DNA of 64,000 bases, from positions 3,906,001 to 3,970,000 of the forward strand of contig OZ004592.1 in the NCBI GenBank assembly GCA_963924555.1, written 5' to 3'. The translations under genes and the position numbers were made by a program. The notes below the pieces were generated by a model. The model was given only the letters and a program-made list of their open reading frames with translations. It ran no database searches and was not told the origin of the DNA. Positions 22,301 through 34,300 of the stretch are shown one piece after another (position 1 is the stretch's first letter; each line of letters opens with the position of its first letter). This DNA is from Crambe crambe (lineage: Eukaryota > Porifera > Demospongiae > Poecilosclerida > Crambeidae).

Positions 22301-25300
22301 CAAAGGTGGCTAAAAGAGGATCTTGATAAGGTTACAATTATAAGGCGATCCAAACAAAAGAATAAGAAAGGACAAGGAAGGAAAGTAACACACCCACATG
22401 AGGTCGATGAAGAGTTATATAAATGGATTCTGGAAAAAAGAGAGGTAAACAATGTTTCAGTGTCAATTTTTTCCTTAAAGGCTAAGGCATTGTCTTTAAT
22501 TAAGCCTATACTGCCAATTTCAAGGCTTCTAATGGCTGGGTTCAAGGTTTTCGTAGATGTTTCAATTTAGTAATGCGAGCACAGACATCTATTGCTCAGA
22601 TGCTCCCTGCTGATCTCGAGAGCAAACTTACTAATTTCAGACAGGAAGTGAAGTATATTCGGCAAAATGGTGATTTTCAATACTCCTATAATTATAGCAA
22701 ACATGGATGAAACCCCTGTATATATGGATATGATACCAGGCAAAACCATTGATAAAAAGGGGAAGAAATCTATAAAGGTTCGCACTACCAAATCAGAAAA
22801 ACGTCGTGTTACTGCTGTCTTATCATGTACAGCAACTGGTGACATGTTGCCGCCAATGATAATATTTAAGGGTACAACTGCTCGATCAATTCGTGGTGTT
22901 ACCTCGAATAATGCTATTATATCTTATCAAAAGAAAGCATGGGTTGATGAGGGACAAATGCTGAAATGGATCAAGGAAGTGTGGATTAAGTACACCAAAA
23001 AAGCCCCAAGTTTACTTTTTTTGGACAGTTTCAGTGCTCATACAACTCAGGCTGTAAAAGATTCATTCAAGCAGTATAATACTACTATTATAGTCATTCC
23101 AGGTGGATTAACATCGGTATTGCAGCCATTGGATGTTAGTATTAACAAGCCAGTCAAGAACCACTTGAGGCATTCATGGGAAGATTATATGTTACAGAAT
23201 ACCAATAGTGGTAATCCAGCTAAGCCATCTAAACAACGCATTGTTGAGTGGATCGTGGAGGCAAATGGAATGATTGATAGTAATAAATGTATTGTGAAGA
23301 AATCTTTTTTAGTAACAGGTCTATCCAATGCATTAGGTGGCTATGAAGATGCACTGATCAGAAATGACTTGATCAGGAGAGAAATTGATGAAGTTATTGG
23401 AGAGGTGTTTGGGGATGCTATGGGTTTTCAAGAACCTCATTCAGATGGTGATCCATTTGAAAGTTCTGATGATGATGCTGATGACGATGTTCAAGGCAAT
23501 GGTTCTGAAATTTCAGGTACCATTTCTACTTCAGCAGATTCATCTAATCTAGAGCCATACTCCTTACTAAACGATAGTTTTGATGAACCAGATACAACTG
23601 CCACAGAATCAGATTCTATTTCAGCTCCTGAATTTGAACCATGGTCTGGCAGTGATCATGATTTTTCGTGTTAAGAATAATATAGCAGCTAGTAATGATG
23701 ATAAATGAAATGTTTAATCAATAAGTTTGAACTGTGCCTCTTCCAAAATTGTTCTAAGTTTGGCAATTAGTTTTTTTTCCCCTCTAAATGTATATATACA
23801 AGGGATCTCTAGTCCTCCTTCCAGAAGAACAGATCTCTGTCTATTTCCAGTGATTCTGCACAAAATTTCTGTTTTATATCTAGCCAGGAACATCCAACAA
23901 GTTTTTGATATTTCCCTTGGAATGTGCCCAACTACACCAATGCCAGTCTTCATCACTGCTACAGCATATTGATCCTCAGGATTCCCATGCTCCCATGCAC
24001 CTCACCTAAAAATTAACCATATCATTCTATAATAAACATATACCCATTTAAGTTACCTACAACAGGTGCCCAAAGTGACATATAAACATGAAATCCACGG
24101 ACCACACTCACAATACTTGCTTCAAAATCGCCCATTATTAGTAAGCGCCACTCTAATATGAGCGCCACGTGTGGTGGAAATTTTTTTTTTTTACTTGTAG
24201 TTAGAGCTCCAAGGTCACAACTAATTAATTTTTCCTGGCGCTTTAAATCCATCGAGTACGGTATTATCTCATCTGGTACAGCAATCGCGGAGAATTTACT
24301 AGCAACTGATTCAAGTCTCCTGAGTGACAGCCTCCTTTTTTGTGCCCCTGAATCTCTCATGAAGATCAGATGGAGAGAGGCTCTTGAGAACCAATCTGTT
24401 TCATCAGGAATTGTGGCAGTAGTCGCAGATGAGGTTCATTGTGTCTCCAAGTGGTAAGTAGATATGCATACACAGATATAGATATAGCTAACTTCCCTAA
24501 CATGAAAATAAGTTTGTATGTTGGTATATGTAGGAGCAAAGAATTTCGTCCTTCCTTTGGCCATATTGCTGAGATCAGCGCTCTGGTGCCTCCTGGTACT
24601 CCGTACATGGCACTCACAGCAACTGCTACCAAGAGCGTGCACAGCGAAGTGATGCAGTGTCTAGAGATGGAAAAGTGTGTGCAGATCAGCTTGTCACCGG
24701 ACAGGCCGAACATCTTTTATGAAGTCCGTGGTCGCACAACTATTGAGTTGGATTTGGCATGGCTGATACTTTCTCTTCGAGAAAACCTGCAGAAGACCCC
24801 TCGAGTGATTGTGTACTGCCAATCATTAGACATGTGTTCATCTATATATGCTGACTTTCACTTGAGATGCATCATACTATCCAGTTGGTGCTGCACATCT
24901 CAGTGAAAATCGCCTGTTTGGCATGTTCCACTCAAATACCCCTCAACACAATAAGGATATCATCCTTCAGAGCTTTTTGAAGCCTGATGGTATTGTGAGA
25001 GTAGTTTTTGCCACTATTGCTCTAGGGATGGGAGTTAACCTTCAGGATGTTAACTGTATTGTCCACTATGGTGCTCCACGGAGCATCGAGGATTAATTTC
25101 AGGAGAGTGGGAGGGGAGGAAGAAGTGGTGATAATGCACAGTCGATTATCTATTGGAAGCCTTCTGATTGTAAGGTTCGAAGTGAGCCATCTACTCCACA
25201 GCATCATGAAGCAATTGCTGTGAGAAGTTATCTGGAGAACACATCAACCTGCAGACGTCAGTGGCTACTGGAGTACTTCCTTCCAGGGTGTGCACAACCA

Positions 25301-28300
25301 GAAGACAAAGATAGGTGTTGTGATGTGTGCTCTCTGAAAAGCTGAACATCCAGTGAGTATATATTTCCATTCTCCCTTTACATTTATGTGAATTATTTTA
25401 TTTTCTCTTTGTTTAAACATCTATATCACTATCACTATCACTTCCATTCTCTTCACTGTCATCACTAATCATGTCAGCTCTAAATCTCCCTTTATATTTC
25501 AAGTAGGATTTCTTTTTCTCTTTAATCCAGGACTTCGTTTTTTTCATATCCCACTTGTGTAATGGGTTCAGTTGCAGGTTTGGGAAGGACCTGTGCTTCC
25601 TGGATTTGACTGGTGTGATGAGCCTGTGCTGAGATACTATCCTGAAAACTTTTTTGATGTCACTGGTGTCTGATTGAGTTGAGTGAGCACTGGTGATGCA
25701 TGGAACATTGGATTCCTCATCAAACCTCTCACTGATAAGGCTGAGGCTGGATACACTGCGTGCTGCTCTCTGCAAGGAATCTTCTGTTAGGTTGGAACCC
25801 ATGTTGATAATTATATTCTTAATCAGCTTATTCATGTGTTCATTGAATAGGTCGCATGGAATATTTCTTCCAATCCCTCCCTTGACATTTACGAACCTAT
25901 TCCACCTGACCTGGTGGGCAAGATTCGGAGAGAGGACAATACTGGTCTGGAACTGAAGTCTGAGGGCTTCAAGTGCATACTTGGAACTGCCAGATGTTTT
26001 AAAATGTGGCATGAACAGTTTCCAACAGCGCAACATCCTGTCACCATTTCCTTCAGCCCAGGCATCCCGAAACTCCATCACCAGGCTACCATAGTGGCAG
26101 AGCACGCGGGCATAGTTGTAGACAGTGTCATCAGTCACCGTATCATCTTCACTGTTATCTCCGCCACTCACAAAAGCTGAGTCTACAAGAGTCATCCGTT
26201 CAACAACCTCCTCTGCTATTCCTTTGATAAACAAAAGCTGCTCTGCTGTGCCTGCCTTCTTCAAGCCAGGTGGTACCTTGATGGTCTCATCAAGATTTGA
26301 AATCCCAAGAACCTCGCAAGCACAGACCAGCCAATGACCAATCACCACAGTGTTCAGGAAATCAACAGTGGCATCAACTTGCTTCTTTGGTTCCTTGCCA
26401 ATAGTGACACGGTTTAGCCTGGTCTTAAAGAAGGCAAGTGTGCCATAATCACCAGATGACCTGCGGTTAGTAAGATTGTTATTTTATATTATTTTATTAT
26501 TATTAATATTATATTTACTTTCAGCAGGCACACAAGAGCATGCCAATCCTCAACCACTGGCTCCAATAGCTCCATACGTTCTCGTGGTGTATCCCCATCC
26601 ATCAGATGCCTCTGTGCCCCAATCTGACACTCAACTGTGAGATGGTCCCCCCCACAAGCAACTACACGCTACCCTTCACCAAGGTAGCCCTGCATAGCAC
26701 TCATGATATCGATCATGTCCGTATGTTTAGCTTCATTCTTCATTAGAACATCAAGCACAAACACTTCTGATTTTTTGGACATAACCTTGGAGTACTGATG
26801 CTGGATATGTTTGGGCACAGCCTTAGCAAAAGGCACCAGTCCAGGAATGTAGTGCGTGAGGATGCGACTGACAAGAACTACCAGGTTCGTCTTCACACTC
26901 TGCACATCATCAGACGAAGGAAGGAAGAACTCTAAGGGGGTCTCATCAAGGGTTGATAGATGACCAATGTGAGGAAGCTCTGGAGCTGGTGTCCGGCTTA
27001 GACCAACCATAATGCTGAACATGTGGATCATCTTGCCTCCATTCAGAGCGATAGTCACGAATTTTCTGCTTTTTGTCAACATTGTCACCCCAGTACTTAA
27101 CCACAGCCCCATCCTTGATCCACTTCTCCAATGGCACCATATGCTTCTTGCTCAACTCATCAAGGTACTGGAGTAGCTAAGACAGATATTCAGGTGATTG
27201 AGTCGACTGTACATCTATATAGGTATATAAACAAAAATTTTTATTACGTATAGAATTGTATCAAGGAACAATGGTAACCTGTTTCTCACAGTGGCAGGAG
27301 TACATCAACATAGAAACAAGTGACTGAAGTCGACAGTTCCTCTCCTTCAACAGGACTGCAGCTGCAGTGCCAATCCCTGGATGATGTGCTGGGCCAACCT
27401 TCTTCTTATTTCTATGGTCATTCCTCACAGCTATGGAAGTGAGAATCTTCAGTAATAGTGGGGACTTTGACTCAAGCTCATCTATCAACGTATTCCACTT
27501 GAAAATTTTAAGCTGATCCACAGGGATGTGTCTGAAGTGAGAAACAGTGGATGTTTGGCATAGCACTGAACACTCTATTGATGGACTCTAAGAAGGATGT
27601 GAAAATAGCCTCTTTCACTGCCTCCATTGCCAAAACTGCACTGGCAATAGAAGGGGCATGTCCTTCAAGTAAAGCCATAGCAACTTTGCCTTCAGCATCA
27701 CCAAGACTCTGAGAAAAGGATGTTTCTTGTGATGGATTGTTAACTGTCACCTGTATTATAATGTGTGTATTCAAGTGGTGATGATGTCCTTTCTCTATGT
27801 AAGTTATTCTTACAATTATGCTCTTTTGATGCCTGCATATTCTCACTAACACCTGTTGAAAAAGGTTATATAACCTTTTTTTTTTTTTTCTTTTGGTCTT
27901 TCAGCAACTTACATGAAAGTGTGCAAGAAGAAAGGGGCACTGGTGAAGACACTGTTGATTGAACCACCTCACAAAGAATGCCGACCGACTCTCCTGCTAT
28001 AAGTGTACTATGTTTATTCTTTCACTATTTTTTATTTATAATTTAACTTACATTGAAAGTCTAATCTCTTGCATGACAGTTTGGAAGGAGGTCTCTCCCT
28101 AGAAGTGTCTGGAGACACTCCTACAGATCCGCTAGTCACTTTGTACCTCTTCACGGGACCTCTGATCTTCTCCTGCTTGGACAGTGATGACTTGGCCAAG
28201 ACTCTGAAAGCTGTGAAATCTGCAAGGGATTTTTCCAGGGACACAATTCGGTTCTTGCAATTGTCGCAAAAATATTGAGAGAGTCTATCATTGCAGTCAA

Positions 28301-31300
28301 TTGAAACTTCCAACAGACTTGAAATCCTTGAACTCCACTCGTGTTGGATACCAGAAGAGCTGAACAAGTTAATTGATCTCTTGGTAGTTGTTTCAGTAGC
28401 TACAAACCCTCGCGGTGCGAAGCCATTGTTTATACATGTACGTACATACACGCGCGAGTGGTTTTTTTATGAGTAATGTCGTCATTGTATAATTACTTAA
28501 CGCGAGTATACGTCATAGGGTGTAAAATTATGTAATACCGCGTAGTAACCAACGTATAAATTAAGCGCATGCGCATGCAATCTATACCAGGCCCTTTTCC
28601 TCCCCTCCCCCTGAAAAGGAAAAGGCCTGGGTACGAGGCTACTCCTTACTATATGTAATATCTTATCCACACCTGCATGAGAATGATGCTATACTGAAGG
28701 TAAGTGCATTACATCACCGAGAGCATCATTTGAGTGCACCATACATGGAGCTAGATCAGAGTGATCTAAGCAATTTAGTGCTGATCACATGACTTGGATC
28801 TAATCGGATTCCAGTTGGAGCATTCTTATGACTCACCATAATCTTTCTTTTATCGTATCTAGCAAGTTCTGAACTTCTGACACATGTTTGGTTTTTAAAG
28901 AATGCATGCAATTATCGATGAAGTTTAAAAAATAAATGAGGTAAATTCCTGAGGTTTTCCTTCTTGAAACCCAATGTAACTAGTGAAATGCTAAAGTATA
29001 TAAAAGAAGATATTTAGCTCCTCACTTAGGCCAGACCAATTTGAATGTTGCTTCCAGAAAGTGACCTTGGTGGCAGGAATAAATTTATAAGAACCAAAAA
29101 TAATTGTTATACATAAAGTGACTCGTGGAAGGAACAATTTTTAGTTCCAATGAATAATTATATTATACAAAGAAAGCATTGATTTCCTGTCAAGAAAAAA
29201 TAAAATACTAGTCCAGAGTTTTTCAAATATTACTGACAGCTCATAATGTGGTCCATCTGTGCGGCACAGGAAACATATTGGTCTTACCAAGGTTTCATTT
29301 AGAAATTTGTCCGGGGGGGGGGGGGGGGGGGCAGATACAAGTATATGGAAGGGGGGAAATTATGAGGCCATGTAGGGTAAACACGTAGGGTGAACAAACA
29401 TCAAAATTATGCTGTCTTCAATAATAATCCCTACATCACTCCCTAAACTAAGCAGAACACTTTTACACTGACATGAACAATGAAAGCAGCTTGGTGGGAG
29501 GCGGTGATGTAGGGATTATTATTGAAAACAGCATAATTTTTATTACAGAAACTGCCATAGGTTAAAGTATTAGCATAATTTTTTTTTCCTTTCACTTGTT
29601 TGTTTACTTTTTATATGACCTTTGGATATTAATGTTTTAATAGCTCACTGGGCGCGCACGTGCATACGTACGAGGGGGGATTTTCTTGGGTGGGGTCCCC
29701 CCTTCCTAATCCACAGGGAGGGCTAGAGTACAAGAAGGAAATGTACATACAGCCTGATACAGGTAGGTAATTACTCTCAGTTGACACAGTAGGTGTTGCA
29801 GAAATTCCCTTCTGCCTCATGGCTCATCCATGCAGAACAGGTTGTGTATGAAAGCTCACTGTTGTAAATTTTCAAGGGGGGAGGGCAAAAAATTACCACT
29901 TCATCTTCCACTAGTGTTTGACCACCACAATGGAAAGTTTGCTGTACGAGTACTGTAATACTGAGGTTCAGCAGGATCTTGGCAAGTAAGAGAACGAGCT
30001 ATAATGGTGGAGTGATTGGTGGAAATAATATACTTCCACTTCCTCAAGATCACACGGCATATTTTTCTCTTCTGGTTTAAGCTTCAGAGTACACACACCT
30101 ATATGAACAAGAAAATTATATGGAAAGTACAAAGACATGGTTTGAAACGTTCTACTGTAGTATTTCTGCTACTAGTCAACTATAAACTCAAATAGAGTGA
30201 AAACTTTTATCCAACTATAGATTCAACAACTGACAGAAAAATGATAACTTTGTGATTAAAAAGCATTATGTGCACATACAATATACCACAAACAAGATAA
30301 CATGACCACACAAATACAATTACATAAATCAATCAAGACCAGTTAACTATAGCTAATAACCTGCATAGTTGGAGTACTCAATGGCACCATATGATTCTGA
30401 CATCCATCCATCACTTATTTCAACCTCAGCTTCACCAGATATCAATGCTAATTCATTTATAAATTAAAAAGTGACATCATCATTTTAGTCACGTGATCAA
30501 AAGGAGTCCATGTGTGTGTGAAATTTGGAAAATGGCCGTTAATAGTTGCTGAGGCAAGAAGGGGTAACACACTTTTGCTTCCCTCTACTGTAATAGTTGA
30601 AATGTTTGGATCTGTTTTAGAAAGAGCTATAATTATACCCAGTGGACTCATGAAGCAATATTTCAAGTTGGTCTGGCCTTACTGTAAGCTGAGGCTGGAA
30701 GGTCATAGTCCTAGTGGATCTTCCATTAGGCTCCTGCAGAATTGTTATATTAAGCTCGTAGCACAGAAGGGCAAGCGAAGCAACATAGCTTGCTATTAAA
30801 ACTTTAAATGTTGCATTATGATATTTTGGAGTTGCATGCATGCCCTCTTCTCGTAGAGTCTATAAGGCCTTGATTCTACTAACCTAGCTTCTCTTTGTTC
30901 AGCACACTCTGAATCTTTTTTGTACAGCCTTATTTCCCTTCTCCTTTATTTCTTCTGTACTTGGCATCCGCAGACTCTGCTTGTCGTTTTCTTCTTTCTC
31001 TATCCCTTTCTCAGAGCTTCTTCTGGCTCTATCCTTCGCATTCCTTCGGTCTAACCTTGCTCTTTTTTGCTGCTCATTTTTGCAGTGTTCATTCAACATG
31101 CATCGTTGGCTAAAAGTTTTGCAATCATTTCTATAGCTATTTTGCGCATGTGCAGTATTTTACACTCAGGGGTTGACGTACGTACACTCACAAATATATA
31201 TCGCCACTATTCACATTGCACACCATAGAAAGGGGCTCGCTTTGCTCACCATTGAAAAATTTTACGCACATGCGCATTGGAGATGAATTTTCCCCCACCC

Positions 31301-31331
31301 AGTTTCTGCAGAATTAGAAGCAATGGACTAT

Positions 31332-31399
<68 letters not shown>

Positions 31400-34300
31400 G
31401 TGTACGTGGCTATCATGAGTAGAGAGCTATTTGGGCTGCTGAGGAGCTGGAGTATAGGCGAGAACCAACACTTTTGATCCATACACTGTCGCTGTTCTTA
31501 TATGGTGGTTGGACATCTACCACAAAAGGAATCACGAGCCTATTGACTTTTTATGAGGAGAGGAGGGCAGATAAAGAGCCTTATAAATGGACTCAAGATT
31601 CCTTACACTATAATATACAGGGGAAACCCAAAGGAGTGCAGAAACTACTAACACTTAAAAATTGAGGCAATCATAATCGTGAATCATGTTTAACTAGCTA
31701 CAATTATTATGAGTGAATGCCAGCCTTGATGGAACAATTTGTAACAAGTACGGGGAAAAATGAAAAAAAATGTAGGGATGACCATTGCTCGAAAAAGTAA
31801 GGAAACAAGGGTAGGGATGAAGGATGGAAATGGGTTGTTCTGTATATCAAGCCAACAATCCCTACATGTACGTTGGGTAGCTTCAGATTATAGTGCAAGG
31901 ATTGTTGGCTGGATATACAGAACAAAGATTTATCCATCCCTACCCTTGTTTCCTTACTTTTTCAAGCAATGTTCTTTTTTTTTTCATTTCGCGGAAATAT
32001 TTTTCCTTTACATGTTCCTGGTCTTTTTTCTCTCTTTATGGTTTTATGTATGTACAGATGCAAGAGTTCATTTTCTATGTGTATGCAGGGACAGAAGTTT
32101 CTTGAGATGTATAGTTCTCTAATAGCATAGCAGCCTAATGATTATTTATCAGCGAGTCAAGACTTAAAGTGTAGAGCTATACTTGGGAGGTCAAGGATGC
32201 TGAAATAGAGTTTAGTGGTAGATGGATCCCTGAGTTGTTTATGATCTAGCACGCACATATCTACAGCTAGAGCTTAGCTAGTTGAGTAATATCAGAGTAC
32301 AATAGTACTCTCTAAGTAGGGATGGCACCGATAGCCCCATTGGACTAATGCTTAGTATTTTCTTTCATAACTCCAGGATACTTCCCTCCTACAGTCAGCA
32401 ACTCCTAACTTCAAGACTTCAATGTGCTAGGACTGAAGTATATACCAGTAGCAATTGAGCGCTTCAATTTCTGCCTTAACACAAATTGTGGTGATATTGC
32501 CCATCTCTACTCAGCATATATTAGCTAACTACAGCAGAACTCAAAGTTCACATGCTGATCCAACATCTTCAACTCCTTGAAGCTTTTATCACTTTCCATT
32601 CTGCTTCAAAATTCCTTTGCTGGTTTATTGACAGCAATGTCCATTGGTTGAACTGTTGGTTGGAAGTAGATGTAGTTGTTGTTGATAGTGGTCATCACTT
32701 GGACTAGTGCAGCCTTGTTTGTATGTTTGTATCACCTTCATACTCTCTCTGCACTTCCACATATGGAATGATGACATTGTCGATGTACTGGATCATCATT
32801 TCTTCTGTTGACGAACGTTTAGATGAGTGTCACAATACAGTCAGGTGGGAAATTAAAATTAGATTGTCTTGCCTTATAAATAGGCAAGAAATCACCAGTA
32901 AGTGAACCACAGAAGTAATGTTTGTCATTCATGCCAGTGATTTCCACTTTCTTAGAACCTTCACGGTCCATTGGCCAAGCAGATGCCAAGTACCGGTTTG
33001 GTAAAAATGAGCTCCAGAGAAATCTCTTCCATTGTTATCTAGAAAACTCTCCTTCAAACTTCTGCTAGTTGTGCTTGCCCTTTGATGTGCTCGCCTGATG
33101 TAGTTGCCTTCCTCTTCGTCAAGTTGATTCTATGATAAGTTCAGTTCCTACTCAAGCTACAATAATGTGACCCCCAAATTCAACTGATTCTTGCAACATT
33201 AGGATGCCATGGGAAGAAACAGATGCTGTGATCACACCTTATTGTTCTCTAAATAAAATGCTCTATATATCCTCAAAGAAGACAATGTCCAGATTTCTTT
33301 GGTTGTATGGCAGTCACTTCGACATCTGAATCAACCTTTCTCTTCATGTAACTATTTACCAAGCTTGTGTGAAAAAATAGATCTATAGCTGCTGAGATGC
33401 CATGCTGACTAGCATATTTCCTAATAGCTACTAGTAACTTAGTCTGTTGGAAATACCTAGAAATAATAATATACAATGTGTATAGCGCTTCTTTAAAACT
33501 GTCAGAGGCATCTATTGCTTTCACTTCATGCTGCCAGAAAATGATCTGGGAGTCCATCTCTTGGTTTAAAATATCCACAAAGTGACATGGTAAAATATGG
33601 GGATATACCATATCTTCATTTTTTAAATTTTCCGTCCATACTTCCATGATGCTAACACTAACAACTTGATTTTGGTCTTGAAAGAAAATTCTCTCAGAGC
33701 TTTTCAATGGTGTACTCTACAAAAAAAAAAAAAAAAAAAAATAATGAAATAAAATATGGGATGATACAAGACCTCAGTGGTTAAAAATATTCATAAGTGA
33801 CCACAGACCCCTAGTAGACCTTCGATATTGCTAGTATTTCTATTAACCCAATTGCTTCATTTGAGTGATGGATTTTCACTAGGGAGGTATGGTTTCAAAA
33901 TTATGAGTCAGAGTACCATAATGATCTGGGAGTCCATCTCTTTGTTTAAAATACCCACAAAGTGACATGGTGAGAAAAAAATACTTAAGTGAGTTACAAA
34001 GCCTAGTGCCCATTGCAATGCTGAACACGTGTTTAATATTCTTCTGAATATTTCAGTGTGAAATATTCCAGAAACACAAAAACAAAAATTACAAGAACTC
34101 CTAAGAATGTCAATGAGGAGAATTAATGCTCTAACAAACTGTAAAATTCTTCTCACTGAATGAATCTATATACTGGTATAATGTACACTATCTAGCTAGC
34201 TCTTTCAAATCAAATGAGCTATTTTTAGCACTGATAGTAATTAATCAATATACATTGTACTTTGACCTGTAGGTTCCTCTGAGTCACGTCGACTGTATAA

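Larger units (their letters stand above)
21400..25345 (+). pseudogene. RecQ-like DNA helicase of the transposon, interrupted and mutated
   Basis: Starts MAESSCQDSFDSAVAYGL at 21400. The Walker A sequence LPTGFGKSLCYQ (after a ~2-nt frameshift near 21544) is followed by SPLISLMVDQVQSLR. The pogo element then intervenes, and the frame resumes at 24262 with CAPESLM, DEVHCVSKW (DEVH box) and an 80-bp intron (24454-24533). ALTATAT (motif III), RPNIFYEV, VIVYCQS and ATIALGMGVN follow, then ESGRGGRSGD (motif VI) and a C-terminal zinc site CRRQWLLEYF..RCCDVC. Further lesions are a frameshift near 24868 and TAA at 25094-25096, where a Tyr is expected. The natural stop is at 25343-25345. A transposon-carried helicase would act at DNA ends or forks during mobilisation; that is inference. 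Confidence 0.85.
21225..28641. mobile_element. RecQ plus DUF6589-like DNA transposon, 77-bp TIRs, 9-bp target duplication
   Basis: The 77-bp TIR (21225-21301) begins TAGCCTCGTACCCAGGCC and is inverted at 28565-28641 with one mismatch. CTCCTTACT flanks both sides (21216-21224 and 28642-28650), and paralogue 2 has the empty site with a single CTCCTTACT at 55235-55243. The TIR itself folds (ccaggcc..ttttcc / ggaaaagggcctgg) and ends in tgcgcatgcgc. Two convergent genes fill the element: a RecQ-like helicase (plus strand) and a DUF6589-like protein (minus strand), ~70 bp apart at their ends. Net length without the nested pogo is 4.86 kb. Confidence 0.9.
28651..34272 (+). other. Rest of intron 4, paralogue 1
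   Basis: No exon of the host gene is supported here. It contains a G run, two MITEs, an inverted segment, a GA microsatellite and a decayed transposase, each listed separately. Confidence 0.6.

Noticed and set aside
21894..25345. A single fused gene of pogo transposase and helicase
   Set aside because: TIRs and TA duplication show that the transposase is a nested element; the helicase frame joins perfectly without it.
30512..30799. Plus-strand 95-codon frame in intron 4
   Set aside because: Spans the inversion breakpoint and is not maintained in paralogue 2.
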